Source: Euglena gracilis
Taxonomy: Eukaryota; Euglenida; Euglenophyceae; Euglenales
DNA: 64,000 bases
NCBI GenBank assembly: GCA_039621445.1
Contig: CP154955.1
Location: forward strand, 31,044,527-31,108,526
Direction: 5' to 3'
Positions 21,733 to 33,669 of this stretch are shown piece by piece. The first letter of the stretch is position 1, and every line of letters starts with the position of its first letter. A program made the translations under genes and the position numbers. The notes under the pieces were generated by a model. It worked only from the letters and a program-made list of their open reading frames with translations. It was not told the DNA's origin and made no database searches.

Positions 21733-24700
21733 CAGCGCCTGTGCGGAATTCCAGCCGAGCAGCTCGCGGCACAGTGTCCTTCAGCATGCACGACACGTGG
21801 TGGTGGAACGGCCGGAATTGCGTGCCGTACCGCATGCTGAGGTCCACGAACTCCGCAATGCACTCGTACTCCAGTCCCTGCTGGGGCGGGGGGGGGGTCC
21901 CCAAACCCAAACCTGATGAGACTGTTGTGTGCGCACAACGACAAAATTGAGAAAGAGTTAGTGCACATGGGTATCCGGGACAAGGATGGGAGGATGTTCC
22001 ATACGGAAGGTGCCAGCACCGTCGAATGCAATACCGCCAACTGCTACACGGGTAAATGCAAAACTGCTAAATCTCCCAGCCAAGGCCTGGCCAGGGGGCA
22101 CCCGGTCGTAGCCCCGGAACAGGGCCGGGTTGAACAGCAGCCCGCGGGCGGCCATGACGCCGTGGACCTGCGTGGCGGCGTGGAAGCGGGTGGCGTCCGC
22201 CAGCGTGAACACGTCGCCGTTGTGGACCACGGGCACGTCCACCGCCTGCCGGGGGTGCGCCGTCCCCCATATCACTGCAAATGCCCCGCAAAGCTTCAAA
22301 CCATCGGATGGCATGCATTTAATCACAAATCCGGTTGGCGGTGGGAAGGGGGGCAAATCAAAGTGGCCAAGGTACCCCCATCAGAAGAAATGTGCCATGC
22401 GATAACTTCTGGGTCTGGCTGGCTAGCGTTTCCGGCGTAGGCCACGACGGCGCCGAGGCCGAAAAAGGTTGGCCTTTGCGCCGGTTGGTCCGATGGCCGT
22501 TGCCAGCGGTCATTTGGTTGCACTCGCAACTGCTGACCGCAGCCAGCAAAGGGTCAGTCTTTTTTGGTGACCCCAATGAATTTCCACATGGAAAATGCAA
22601 CTCGACCATACAACTGCTTAAGGACCCAGGCTAGCCACACTGGTTTGCCATTTTGCTAGACCTGAAAAAACACCACCTGGACCTCCAACAGGGGGGTCCC
22701 CCAACTGAAAAAAAAATTCCTTCAGCGCTGTGTGCCGAGGTGGAAACGAGGTTTTTGGCGCATTTTTTTCGGCTGACTTTGTTCAAAAAAAACCCCAAAA
22801 AAGGCGAAAAGTGGGCGTTTTTTTGGCAAGTTCTGGGGTCCAAAAAGATTTCAGCACATCGCACTGGTCAATGGAAATTTTTCTTCCACTCGTTGCCCTG
22901 CTAGCGGACCCCTCCCCCCGAGGGGTGCTGCGAACCCTAAAGCAGAAGTCTGAACTTGGCAGATACCAACCATTGCTCCGAAACATTCGTTTGCTTCAAC
23001 CCGGATGCCCCAGAGGTCGCCTTGCCCAGTGCCTGACCCCCCACCCTATTGAGAGGCTGTTTGGGTTCACCAAATAATTGGCGCTGAGGGGCGGTGCAGG
23101 GGGACCAGCCGGACCACCGCCAGGGTTCGATATAAGGAGGGGGGGGTGGTCCCCCCCCCCTGCGGGCCAGGAGAGGGGGGGGGTGGGGGGGACACCCCCT
23201 CCCCCACCTAAACAGTGGCGCGGTCCGGGTGACCGATTTTCCGCCCGGTGCAAAGCGCCGGGCCGAAAATTTTTGACCCCCCAAAATGACCAAAGGTGCC
23301 ATTTTGGGCACTTTTTCGGCAAAAATTTGCCAAAAATGCAAAAAAATTTCGGCACGAAGCGCCGGAGGAAAAAAAATTGACCCTTTTTGGGGGGGTCCCG
23401 GGACCCCACCCCCCCCCCTCGGTGGGTCGCGACCCCCTTGCAGGTGGGGGGGTCCGGACCCCCCCTGCGGGCCAGGAGGGGGGGGGGGGTGGGGGGACAC
23501 CCCCCACCTAAACCATATACGCCCTCCTTATATCGAAACCTGACCACCGCCTCGTCCACCGCCACGGAGGACCGCTGGCCCACGGTGCGGCCGTGCACCG
23601 TCAGCCACGCCGCCCCGGCCGCCGCCATCTGCCGGGCGAAGTCCACCGTGGCCGCCTCCGTCTCCCGCACCCGCATCTTGACGGTGCACGGGAGGTCCGC
23701 CCGCCCGCAGGCTGCGGCGGGCACACGGTGGATGGCCCGCCCCACACACTACCTATCAGCCAGCAACGATTTCACGGTTTATGTTGGCCACCCAGAAAAA
23801 CAGCGGAAGACCTGTTAGGTTTTGGGCCAAATGGAGTCGAAATGGCTGTACTCTGCGAGGAGATGTTTGAAAGAACTTGGCATGCCCTCTCCAAAAGAAA
23901 TGTCAGGATCGTGCCATTGCTTAGTGACCCCGGGGGGGGGGGGGGGGGGGGCACTTTCCACTCTGAAAAAACCAGTCAGTCACTTTTCCCAAAAAAACCA
24001 GTCAGTCACTTTACCCCCCCCCCCCCCGGGGGATGGGCCACTCTTCAGGAGGCAATGAAAATGTGCCAAAAAGTCTCAAAAATCCAAAAAAAATTCCGGC
24101 GCCTTCGGCGCTGGGCCAGCCACTTTTCATTTTCGGGCCAACCCCACCCCTGGGGAGGGGGGGGCTCTTGGCCAAAAAAAAAAAACCAGTCAGTCACCCT
24201 TGCCGGGGGTGGGGTGAGAGAGGTGTTAAGCAATGGTATGGTCAGGATTTCGCAGGTGCACGTGCACGCACGCACGCACGCACGCAAACACACACACACA
24301 CACACAAACCACAAATAGAAATAGTTGGCACCAGCCTGAGCCGGCCTGGTTAACCACCTGGCGCACCATGTCCTGCACCAGCTCTGGACGGGCCATCAGC
24401 GCGCCACCCACACCCTCCTTCAGCGCCCACCGCTGCGGGCAGCCGCAGTTCAGGTCCACGGCGTCGCAGTACGGCCGCACGAGCACTGCCGCCCGGCCGA
24501 GCTGCACCGGCTCCGGTGCCGCGAACTGCACCACCAGCGGGCCCTCCCCGACCTCCGTCGCGAGCTCCGCATCCCGGGCCTGTGGCGACTTGACGAAGCA
24601 GTCCGCGAGAATCATGTGCGTGTGCTGGCGGAGGCCCCGCCTGGAGTCGGGGGGGGGGGGGTTGAGTGAGCGTTTGAATGTGCAAGCGTCAATGCGCACG

Positions 24701-24749
24701 CGCGCGCGTGTGGGTGGGTGTGCGTGTGCGTGTGCCCGCGCATCTCTCA

Positions 24750-24784
<35 letters not shown>

Positions 24785-25669
24785 TATGTGTGTATGTGTA
24801 TGTGTGTGGGTGTGGTGTGTGTGTGTGTGTGTGACAGGTGTTTCACGCTCAAAAACGATTCCTGGCTCCCCCCAGCACCTCCCCTCAAAAAAACGCCACA
24901 ACACCAACGTCCGCTCGCATCCTTTGCACGGCGTGGGCATGCAGTCCTGATCGACTTTTTGCGTTCTGGCGCATGTGCGAGGTCCCGTTCAGGAGATGTC
25001 TACACCCCAGGCGGCAACAGGGGGACGCACAAAGCCCAATGGCGGTGCCTCGCAGCCGCAGCACAGCAAATGCTACCAAAACTTATATTGCATCTGGCGG
25101 TGGCCGTGGCTGGTAACATTCAGGTGAGCGGCAGGTGTTGCGCAGCGGGGGTTGGGGAGGGCTGGTTGTTCTAGTTCTGGGGGTTTGCCTTCCTCCTTTC
25201 GCCCCTGCCAGCATTGTGTTGTGTTGCCTTGAATTGTGCCTCGCTTGGAAAATGTCAAACGTATCTTGTTGAATGATGATGAGAATAACAACAGTTGCAG
25301 CAGCACATTCACATCGGATAAAGGGGTGGTTCATATACAAAAAAAAGCAGGGGAAGCGCCAGAATGAGGAAAAAATGCAATGGGTTTTTTAAAAGACAAT
25401 TCTTCCTACAAGTTCACCCTTTTAAACAGGATGGGCCAAGGTGGCGGTGTTTTGGCGAGGTCGGTGCTCGCTGAAGGGAGGCTTAAAGAGGCAAAACAAA
25501 GACGCAGTTCCTCAAAGGCGGGCAGGGGGGAAGCGCCCCCACGGGCGGCGCACAGCTTGCGGAACGGCAGGCGGGAGTAGCGGACCATCGGCGCCTGCAC
25601 CGCGGTCAGCCCCGGCGCCCGCAGCAGCCCCGGCACGTCGTACGGCCGGGGCCCCGCCGGGGCGGCCAT
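21733..25669 (-). CDS. tRNA-dihydrouridine synthase, Dus4 type
   Basis: Flavin-dependent reduction of uridine to dihydrouridine in tRNA. Five exons on the minus strand: E1 from ATG 25,669 (V-Q-A-P-M-V-R-Y-S-R-L-P-F-R), E2 24,358-24,624 (V-D-L-N-C-G-C-P-Q with the catalytic Cys), E3 23,540-23,711 (T-V-K-M-R-V-R-E-T and T-V-H-G-R-T), E4 about 22,102-22,245 (V-P-V-V-H-N-G-D-V, G-V-M-A-A-R-G-L-L-F-N-P), E5 about 21,733-21,880 (F-H-H-H-V-S-C-M-L). The conserved Lys, His, Cys and N-G-D of the family are all present. The short N terminus and the closing H-H-H-V-x-x-M-L block suit Dus4. Exon phases between E1-E2 and E2-E3 do not match perfectly, so some borders are off. A small TIR element adjoins the 3' end of E3. 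Confidence 0.88.
23122..23541. mobile_element. 420-bp non-autonomous TIR element at the 3' edge of a Dus exon
   Basis: The left end reads AGGGTTCGATATAAGGAGGG at 23,122 and the right end is the reverse complement of AGGTTTCGATATAAGGAGGG at 23,522-23,541 (19 of 20 match). GACCACCGCC lies directly outside both ends (23,112-23,121 and 23,542-23,551), a 10-bp target duplication. The interior is non-coding and G/C-run rich. On the coding (minus) strand the right end contributes AGGTTTCG, so a CAG|GTTTCG donor is formed at the junction. Confidence 0.75.
24240..24840. repeat. Microsatellites flanking Dus exon 2
   Basis: ACGC and CA repeats at about 24,256-24,308, and TC, TG and GTGTAT repeats at about 24,740-24,835, lie on the two sides of the exon at 24,358-24,624. 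Confidence 0.9.
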
Positions 25670-26559
25670 CCCTGCGGTGGGCGGGGGGAGAGGCAGGCAG
25701 CGAGGAGAGCGTCGCGGGCCCCTAAGGCCTCCCCTGAACAGCAGCCCTGCAGCCCTCTGGGACTGGGTTCGGACGGGTGGCCATAATCCCCCCCCTAAAC
25801 TCCCCCACCTAAACAGTGGCACAGCCTGGGGGACCTTTTTTTTGGCGTTATTCTGATTCTTGCGTCGAAAATGGGTCCCAATGGCGATGTCCTGCCCCCA
25901 AAAACCGTCTTTTTCGAACACCGATGGATAATGGTTGACGTTTTTTTTAATCTGAGCAATTAGTTCTGTAAGAAAATACACAAGGCTTTCATTCTGCCTG
26001 GTGCTCTGCCACTGAAATAAGCCCCCTGATGTCTCAGGTAACAGACAGGTCCCAATAGGACAGGCAATCAGTGGTCAGTGGGTACAGAGGGTCGAGGACA
26101 GTTTCCTGGGCGGTCCGGGTTGGACCAAAAATATTCCTTTGATCCCCCGGTGACAAAAAAAATTCCTTTTCCATAGAAAAAAGTTCGAAATTATTATACC
26201 CCGGAAAATGTCTTTTTTTATTAAAAAAAAAATCCAAGAAGAATCCAAAAAAAATTTTCTTAGGAGACAGGTCAGGGTAGGAGACATGTCCTATGAGGGC
26301 AGGTCAGCGGGTACAGTAGGACAATTTCCCTTGGAGGGTGGTCATGCCCGAGAATAATCCAGACACTTGTTTAAAATCTCCGGGGGGGGGCTGTATTTCG
26401 ATGGGGGCCATATTCATTGGGGTGGGGATAAATGATGCAAGACATTTCTCAGGCACGGGGGTTATGCCACCTCCCCCCTTGTCCAATGACAGGAGGTTGA
26501 CAAATCAGCAACGTTCGTCTCCGACCAGGGGGGGGTTATGGAGGATGGACCGTAGTAGG

Positions 26560-26735
26560 AGGATATCGATCCTCCTCGAACGTCGTTCGAGGTGGTTCGA
26601 GATCCTCCTCAAATGCCGTTCGAGGTCATTCGAGGAGGATCAATATCCTCCTCGAATGTCGTTCGAGGTCGTTCGAGAGGATCAATATCCTCCTCGAACG
26701 TCGTTCGAGGTCGCTCAACATCCTCCTCCATACAT
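26560..26735. repeat. 43-bp hairpin satellite, cluster 1
   Basis: About three copies of a unit of roughly 43 bp alternating GGATCAATATCCTCCTCGAA and TGTCGTTCGAGGTCGTTCGA. The unit is made of inverted halves and can fold as a hairpin. Confidence 0.8.
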
Positions 26736-27339
26736 ACATTCAACCGTTGCGGAACTTGTGACTGAAACTGACCCCCTTCTAACAACCTCATAAATTCTCC
26801 CGGTGTTGAAATAATTTTGAATAAAAATATTTATGAATCAGTGCATTCCTGCGTAAGAAAACACATGGTTTTTTTAGAAATGCGTGGAAAATTTCCCCCT
26901 ACAGGGTACCAGTTACCCCAAAGAGTCTAGGGCTAATACACATGGGGGGGACCCTCGCTCGGCGCCTCGCTCGGGTCCCCCCATGTTTTTAACCCTAGTT
27001 GGGCGACTCTTTGGGTTCGCTGTGTACCCTGTAGAGGGAAACATAGCAACGATGAGCGGGATGGTTGCAACCATTGGGGATGCAATCTTAACCCTAACCC
27101 CATTCCTTCTAATAACCTCAGAAATTCTCCCCGTAAAACGCGTGGAAAATTTCCCTGTAGAGACCCCAAAGAGTCGGCCAACTAGGGTTAATACACATCT
27201 GGGGACCCTCGCTCTTTGCTTTCTTCCAAATTGTGCCAGTGAAAGACAAAAAAAACAAAGAAGCAGAATCAAGAACAATGAAGCATGATAACAAACTCCA
27301 AAAAAAAGACTTGCAACTGATACCTGAATGCATGTACAT

Positions 27340-27610
27340 AGGAGGAGGATCGAGATGTCGTTCGAGGTCGTTCGAGGAGGATCAATATCCTCCTCGAATG
27401 TCGTTTGAGGTCGTTCGAGGAGGATCAATATCCTCCTCGAACGTCGCTCGAGGTCGTTCGAGGAGGATCAATATACTCCTCGAATGTCGTTTGAGGTCGT
27501 TTGAGGAGGATTTTAAGTCCCCCCCCCCTCGAATGGGGGGGGCTCAAAAACGTTCGAGGAGGTTCGAGCTCGAACGTTCGACCTCGAACCTCCTCCTACG
27601 GAAAACCCCC
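27340..27610. repeat. 43-bp hairpin satellite, cluster 2
   Basis: About four units identical in design to cluster 1. It is preceded by TACATAGGAGGAGGATCGAG and closes with CGTTCGACCTCGAACCTCC and TACGGAAAACCCCCC. Several units differ by single bases (TTGAGG for TCGAGG). Confidence 0.8.
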
Positions 27611-28844
27611 CAGGGGGGGGGGTCGTTGGACAATGGGGGGGGACCCCTTGTCAGCAAAAAAAATGGCCACAGATGGGGAAAATTGCCATTTTTGGGCTTA
27701 TTTTATTTTTGCATTTCTGCCATTCTTTTGGCCATTTTCGGTCACTTTTGGCCATTTTTTTGGACATTTTGAACTTTGGGTCAACTTCAAGCAAATTTCG
27801 GCCGTTTGGCTGCAATCTTGCACACTTATGCCAATTTTGATCAAAATTTGGGTAATTGTATATGCAAAACAAGCCCAATCCCCCCGAAAATGATCACAAT
27901 TACCCAAATTTTTGCTTTGAGGTTTTGCAGACCGCCAAGGGGGGGCTGCTGCAGCCAGTGTGGCTGGAAACTTGGGCTGGCTAGTCCACCCCTGGGGGGG
28001 GGGGGGCTGGACCCTTGCTGTATGTGAGCCAGGCCATGGTTCGGACAATTGCCCAAAAGATGACCTGCAAAGCACAGCGTTGAAAAAAAATGAGTATCTG
28101 GCAACCCCAAAACCGCACACAAAAAGTCCCAAAAACACTATTTGTGGCCATGTTTGAAGATGATTTGAAAGCCTAGCAAACCCCCAGAGGCATTAAAAAG
28201 TTGTGTGTTTTATGGTGGTCAGCACAAACAGTTGCAAAAAAAGGCTTTTGGAACATTTAAATGCCAAAAAAACAAACAGCGAAAAACAATTGGTCCAACA
28301 TTGTATATAGGCTGATAGGAAGATCGAATATCACCAGGAAAGGGTGCCTAGCCCCGACCCCCCCCCCGAGACACTGCCCACTGCCAGCGGATAGGTTGGA
28401 CGGTGCTGGGGAACTTATAATGACTTATAATAATATTAATAATAATAATAATTTATAATAATAACTTATAATAACTTATAATGACAGATTGGTGGATTGA
28501 TAGTTTCCCAGGCAGATCCATGATTGGTTCTCGGGCATGACAACATCCCAGGGCGGGGGGGGGGGGGGGGAATGTGTTGTGGGGTCGCCCATTTGGGGTC
28601 TGATTCCGTACAAACAGGTGCACTGCTAGTGAATGCGGATCCCTGCGGACCTATGGGCATCTGAACGCCATGGTATGCTACAAATATGAGTGGGTGCCGC
28701 GTCACAGGCACACGCCCGGACAGCACCGAAGCGGCGGCGGAGGGGGAGGGAACACTGGGCGTCAGTGCGCCGGGGGAGGCGAAGCGGCCTGGGGGAGCCC
28801 CATCTGAAGGCCCATTGGGCAGCGGGGCTGAGCGAGTCGGGGGG

Positions 28845-31800
28845 TCAGTGGGGCAGGAGGGGCCCAGGGGTCTCCGCGGCGGCGAGGTCGGAGCACGCCT
28901 GGAGGTACGTCGCCCAGCGCCGGCGCACGTTGGCGAGGGCGTCGGCGATGGGGGCCGGGCTGAGCAGCCGCCCGCGGCGCTGCACCACGCCGTGCTGCTC
29001 CAGCTTCTCGATCCTGGCCACAGCCCGGCCCAGCGTTGGCTGGAGGCTGGGCTGGGGGCTGGCTGGAGGTTGGCCGGGGACCAATTTTTTTTTCCACTTT
29101 GACTTCACCAATTTTTGGCTGTCATCACAATCTTGCACACCTCCATCAGTTTTGGTTTTTTGGAACCATTTTTGGCGGCTATCGGCCTTTTTTCGCGCCA
29201 TTTTTTGGAATTCATTTTGATTTTCATCCCAACAACTTACAAAAAAACTTCTCGCTGAAACACGCAAATGCAAAAAAAAACACAAGTCACACAATTCTTC
29301 CATTAAACCAACCTCGCCAGGGTGGGTCGTTGGACAAGCCTGGTGGCTGGACAAGGGGGTACCCCAACCTTCCCAGGAGCCGGGCCCTGGCTGCGTTGCC
29401 GACGTTGAAGTCCGTCGTCAGGTGGAGGCGGTCCTGCAGCTCGGCCTCCACCACCGTGCGGATCTCCTCGATGCGGACCCCCCGCCGCGTCCGGTGCCCC
29501 CCGGCCCCCCCTCCGCGTGGCGGACTCCCCGTGTCCGCCCACTGACACCCACACCATCCCCCCACTCCCGGCTGTCAGGTGCATGCGTGTGCTTACCAAC
29601 CGGGGGGGGGGGGAGGGGGGAGGTGGGTGCTATAGGGTGCCTGCCTCTAGCAGGCACACCCCCCGGCAGGGTTAAGGTAGGAGGATATTCCGTAGGAGGA
29701 TGCTCTAGAGCATCCTCGAGCGTCGCTCGAGGTCGCTCGAGGATGCTCTAGAGCATCCTCCTGCGTACATACATGCACGTATCACGAGACTCAGAACAGT
29801 TTTCGAACGGGGCACATTGCCGGAAGTCGCTCAAATCCCTTCTGTTGCTCAAACTGTTCGAGGGCCCCAAAATAACAAAATTCCTTGTGTTTCCAAGTCG
29901 TTTCAGGGCCAAATCCCTTCTGTTGCTCAACTGTTCGAGGGCCCCAAAGTAACAAAATCCCTTGTCTTTCCAAGTCGTTTCGGGGCCAAATCCCTTCTGT
30001 TGCTCAACTGTTCGAGGGCCCCAAAATAACAAAATCCCTTGTGTTTCCAAGTCGTCTCGGGGGGCATACATATGCATGCATATACGTAGGAGGATGCTCG
30101 AGATGTCGTTCGAGGTCGCTCGAGGATGCTCGAAAACATCCTCGAGTGTCGCTCGAGGTCGCTCGAGGATGCTCGAAAACATCCTCGAGTGTCGCTCGAG
30201 GTCGCTCGAGGATGCTCGAAAACATCCTCGAGTGTCGCTCGAGGTCGCTCGAGGATGCTCGAAAACATCCTCGAGTGTCGCTCGAGGACGCTCGTGGATG
30301 CTCCAGAGCATCCTCGAGCGTCGCTCGAGGTCGCTCGAGGATGGTTTTTAACCCCCCCTGGAGGGGGGGGGGGCTTAAAAACGCTCGAGGATGCTCGAGT
30401 TCGAGCGCTCGATCTCGAGCATCCTCCTACGGTAACCCCCACCCCCCCCCCCGGGGGATAGGGGTCCGGGGGGACCCAGAAAACTTTCATTGAAAATGGC
30501 CTTTTCCGTGCCCCCGGCGCCGAAGGCGCCGGGGTCGGAGGGGGGTGCCTGCTAGGGGCAGGCACCCCCCAAAACCCTGCCCCCCCCCCGGGGGGGGGGT
30601 CGGATCGGGTGCTATGGGGTGCCTGCCCCTTGCACCCCCCCCCCCCGTGGGGTAGGTTCAGGTGACCTATCACATCGTGATGGGGGGGGCAGGGGCTGCG
30701 GACTCCCCGGAGGCTGGGGAGGGTGGGCCGGGCCAGGCAGGCGCCTCCTCCTGCAGCACGGCGCAGTACGTGTACGCCAGCAGCATCTCCCGCAGCTCCT
30801 GGCGCTGCCACCAGTCCAGCAGGTAGTACAGCGCCCCCTCGTCGTTGTCCCATACGGGGTAGGTTGAGGGTAGGAATCGGGGGGTGGTGCTCAGGCAAGA
30901 GGTCAGAGCCAGGGGGGTGGCACCCCGACAAGGCAGGTGCTTGGACAAGGGGGGTGCCATGCAGCCCGATCCCGCCCGCCACCCGGGGCGGAACTACGGC
31001 GGTGGGCGACGGGCCCCCGGCCCACCCCGGGCCCGGTTCTTGTGGACGTACGTGCGGTGGATCTCCCGCTCCATCTTGACCTTTGCCCGCTGCAGGCCGC
31101 CGATGGCGGCCACGCTGCGGGTGGCGAGCAGCGCCGCCGTCAGAGGTTGTTGGTTCTTTAACCCCCTCCCGAGGGGGGGGGGGCTGAGGGGGTCCTCTTT
31201 GGTGTTTTGGGGCAACCCCTTGTGGCTCTCAAGTGTTCAGAAAGCTTTCAATAAAAATAACTTTCAATAAAAAAAATTGCAGGGCGTTTTTTGCTTTGGG
31301 GGCAAATGCCTTGTGGGTTGCATGCACTTTGGGGCGGAATGCCTTGAGCTTGGCGTGCATCCCACCCCAGGGTGCCCAGAGTCAACCCTGGCGAAGGGGG
31401 GAGGGCGAAAACTGCCTGGGCATTTGGCCAAGACACTCCGACGCCAACAACAAAGACGCCAATCCCCCCCCCAAAAAACCCCATTTTTTGGGGCAAACAT
31501 TGCTCACAACCACGCAGGCACCCCCAGGGGGCAAGGGCAGGCATTTCAGCGCCCCCCCCCCACAAAGATCTTCTTTCAGTGCAAGAAACTTTGGACCCCA
31601 AAATGGACACCCATACACTAATTTTCTAATGGAGTTCATGTGCAACTGCCTGTTATGCAAGTGGAAATTCTTTTTACATTTTTTTGCGATGCATATTCTT
31701 AGGTGCCTTGCAACCTCTCCGTCTGCCAGGAGGCCGCAATCAGCACCAGACTGCCCTAAAATGACAATAAAGCCCTTGTGTTTTGTTTGTTCTGCATGTG

Positions 31801-32877
31801 CGTGGGGACAAATCCCTCGTGTGCAAATTCATTTGAACGTTCTTTTGGGAAAAAGCCGGGCGACCTGGGGTTGGGCAAAGACGTCGACGCTGAGCGACCC
31901 TGGGGTCGGCCCACAACCCCCTCCCCCCAAGGCCAGCACTGGATTTGTGGACGAGGGATTTCCTTGGACGAAAAATAATGCGAAATTGGGGGAAGGGCAA
32001 AAATGGAACCCTCCCCCCCCTGCACTTGGCCAACCCTTACCCCAGAGAGGGTTGGGCGGGGACTCACCGACCGCGGGGCACCAATTTTTTTTGGGAAAAA
32101 AGCTCTGGATACGATGCCCCGCATCACCCCCGCCGTCCAGCCGTCCTTCAGTTTCTTGTATGCGGCGGCAGAGGCACCCACACCTGACCCACCGGCCGTG
32201 ACCCACAGCCAAGCAGGCAAAAGGGGAACGCGCAGCACCATAGCCCTCGTCACTGCGCCGTCAAATTGCCACGGGAAATCCAGGGCAGCTTTGCCGGCTT
32301 TGGGTGAAGAAAAGCAGGAAGCAAACAACCCAAGAGTGCGGACCTTGATGCAGATTTGAAGCAAAGCATTACCTGCTGTGGCGATGCCGAAGGGGGGGTC
32401 TCTGAGGTCATCCAAAACCGCCTCCTCAGCAGCCTGTGCACCTCTGGGGGGACCACAACCCCACCAGGAAAGCGATGCCGGACTTCAGCAACACGCCTTC
32501 TCTTGGGAGGAAAACTGGGTTGACAGGGGAAATACGGTGCTGCCCACCCTCATGTCCAACAAACACTCAGGTGACACAGGGTTGTGGATGGAGGACACCT
32601 GGGGGGGGGGGTGGTAGGCCGGCTTTGGCTGGCCGGCTGGCTGGCTGGCTGGCTGGCTGGCTGAGAGACACATCGCCGCCCCCATCTCCGAGAAGGCCTG
32701 CCCAGCAGGTCACGCTTCCGGATTCCGGGGCGCTTGAAGGGGAACACCACCTCGAGGTCCGCCATGGGAATGTCCCGGAACAGCTTGATGTGGATGCCGT
32801 CCGACTCCTCCGTGAGGTCGCGGTCGTTGTTGGCCCGCCGGGCGGCGACAGCCACCGCCGCCCGGAGGGATGGCCGG

Positions 32878-32948
<71 letters not shown>

Positions 32949-33633
32949 ACACTGGAAGGCGCGGGGACACGGCAAATCTTTCGCTGTATGGGTGTGACCT
33001 CTCAAGAAAACGTAGGCAGGGATGAATGAAACTCCGCTTGCCAGAGCACCAGAAAATATAGCCAGGGGGTGGTGCTTGGGTAAGGGGAAACAGACTTTGG
33101 GGAAAAAATTTGGCACTTTGTTCCAAAAAAAACCGTTGTTTTCAGGGGTTGCTTTTTAGGGCGAGGGCACCAAGATGCAAAAAATTCGCAACCTCCAACC
33201 AAATCAAGCTTCAGGAACTTTTTCTAAATAACATTTTTGAGATGAATGTATGTGTGTGTGTGTATAAAACACACAAGAAAAAAATCTTCCTGAGAATATG
33301 ACCTTCAAAAGGTCATATTTTCAACATCAGCGTAGGAGCTGGTGCTTGGAAAGGGAGGGGAGGAAAGAGACAGCTGGTGAAAAAGTGCCCCCGTGGTGAG
33401 AAACACCCAGGGGCAAGCGATGTCAGTCTATGGGGTAGGCGAGGTCAGGTCAGTGATTCTGGAGCCAGATGAAAGTTTCAAGATAGGTAGTTTCTCCAGG
33501 AGAGTTTTCCAGAGGGGAGGTGTGACAGAAACTTTAGGTTGACACGCACGTCTGTGCATATGTTCGTGCTTTTGTGTACAGATAGGGCTCGCATACAGCA
33601 CACATATGTGTGCCTGGACACAGACGCACACGC

Positions 33634-33669
<36 letters not shown>

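Larger units (their letters stand above)
25700..28840. other. Gene-free stretch between the Dus and DUF3754 genes
   Basis: I see no convincing exon here. It contains the 43-bp hairpin satellites listed separately, AT-rich stretches (26,100-26,260), a (TAATAA)n patch at 28,418-28,480 and short poly-G runs. The region should hold the Dus promoter (near 25.7 kb, minus strand) and the DUF3754 3' flank; neither is recognisable. Confidence 0.6.

Noticed and set aside
30121-30290. Regular repeats resembling a CRISPR array
   Set aside because: The 43-bp units are contiguous with no unique spacers, and the DNA is eukaryotic; this is a hairpin satellite.
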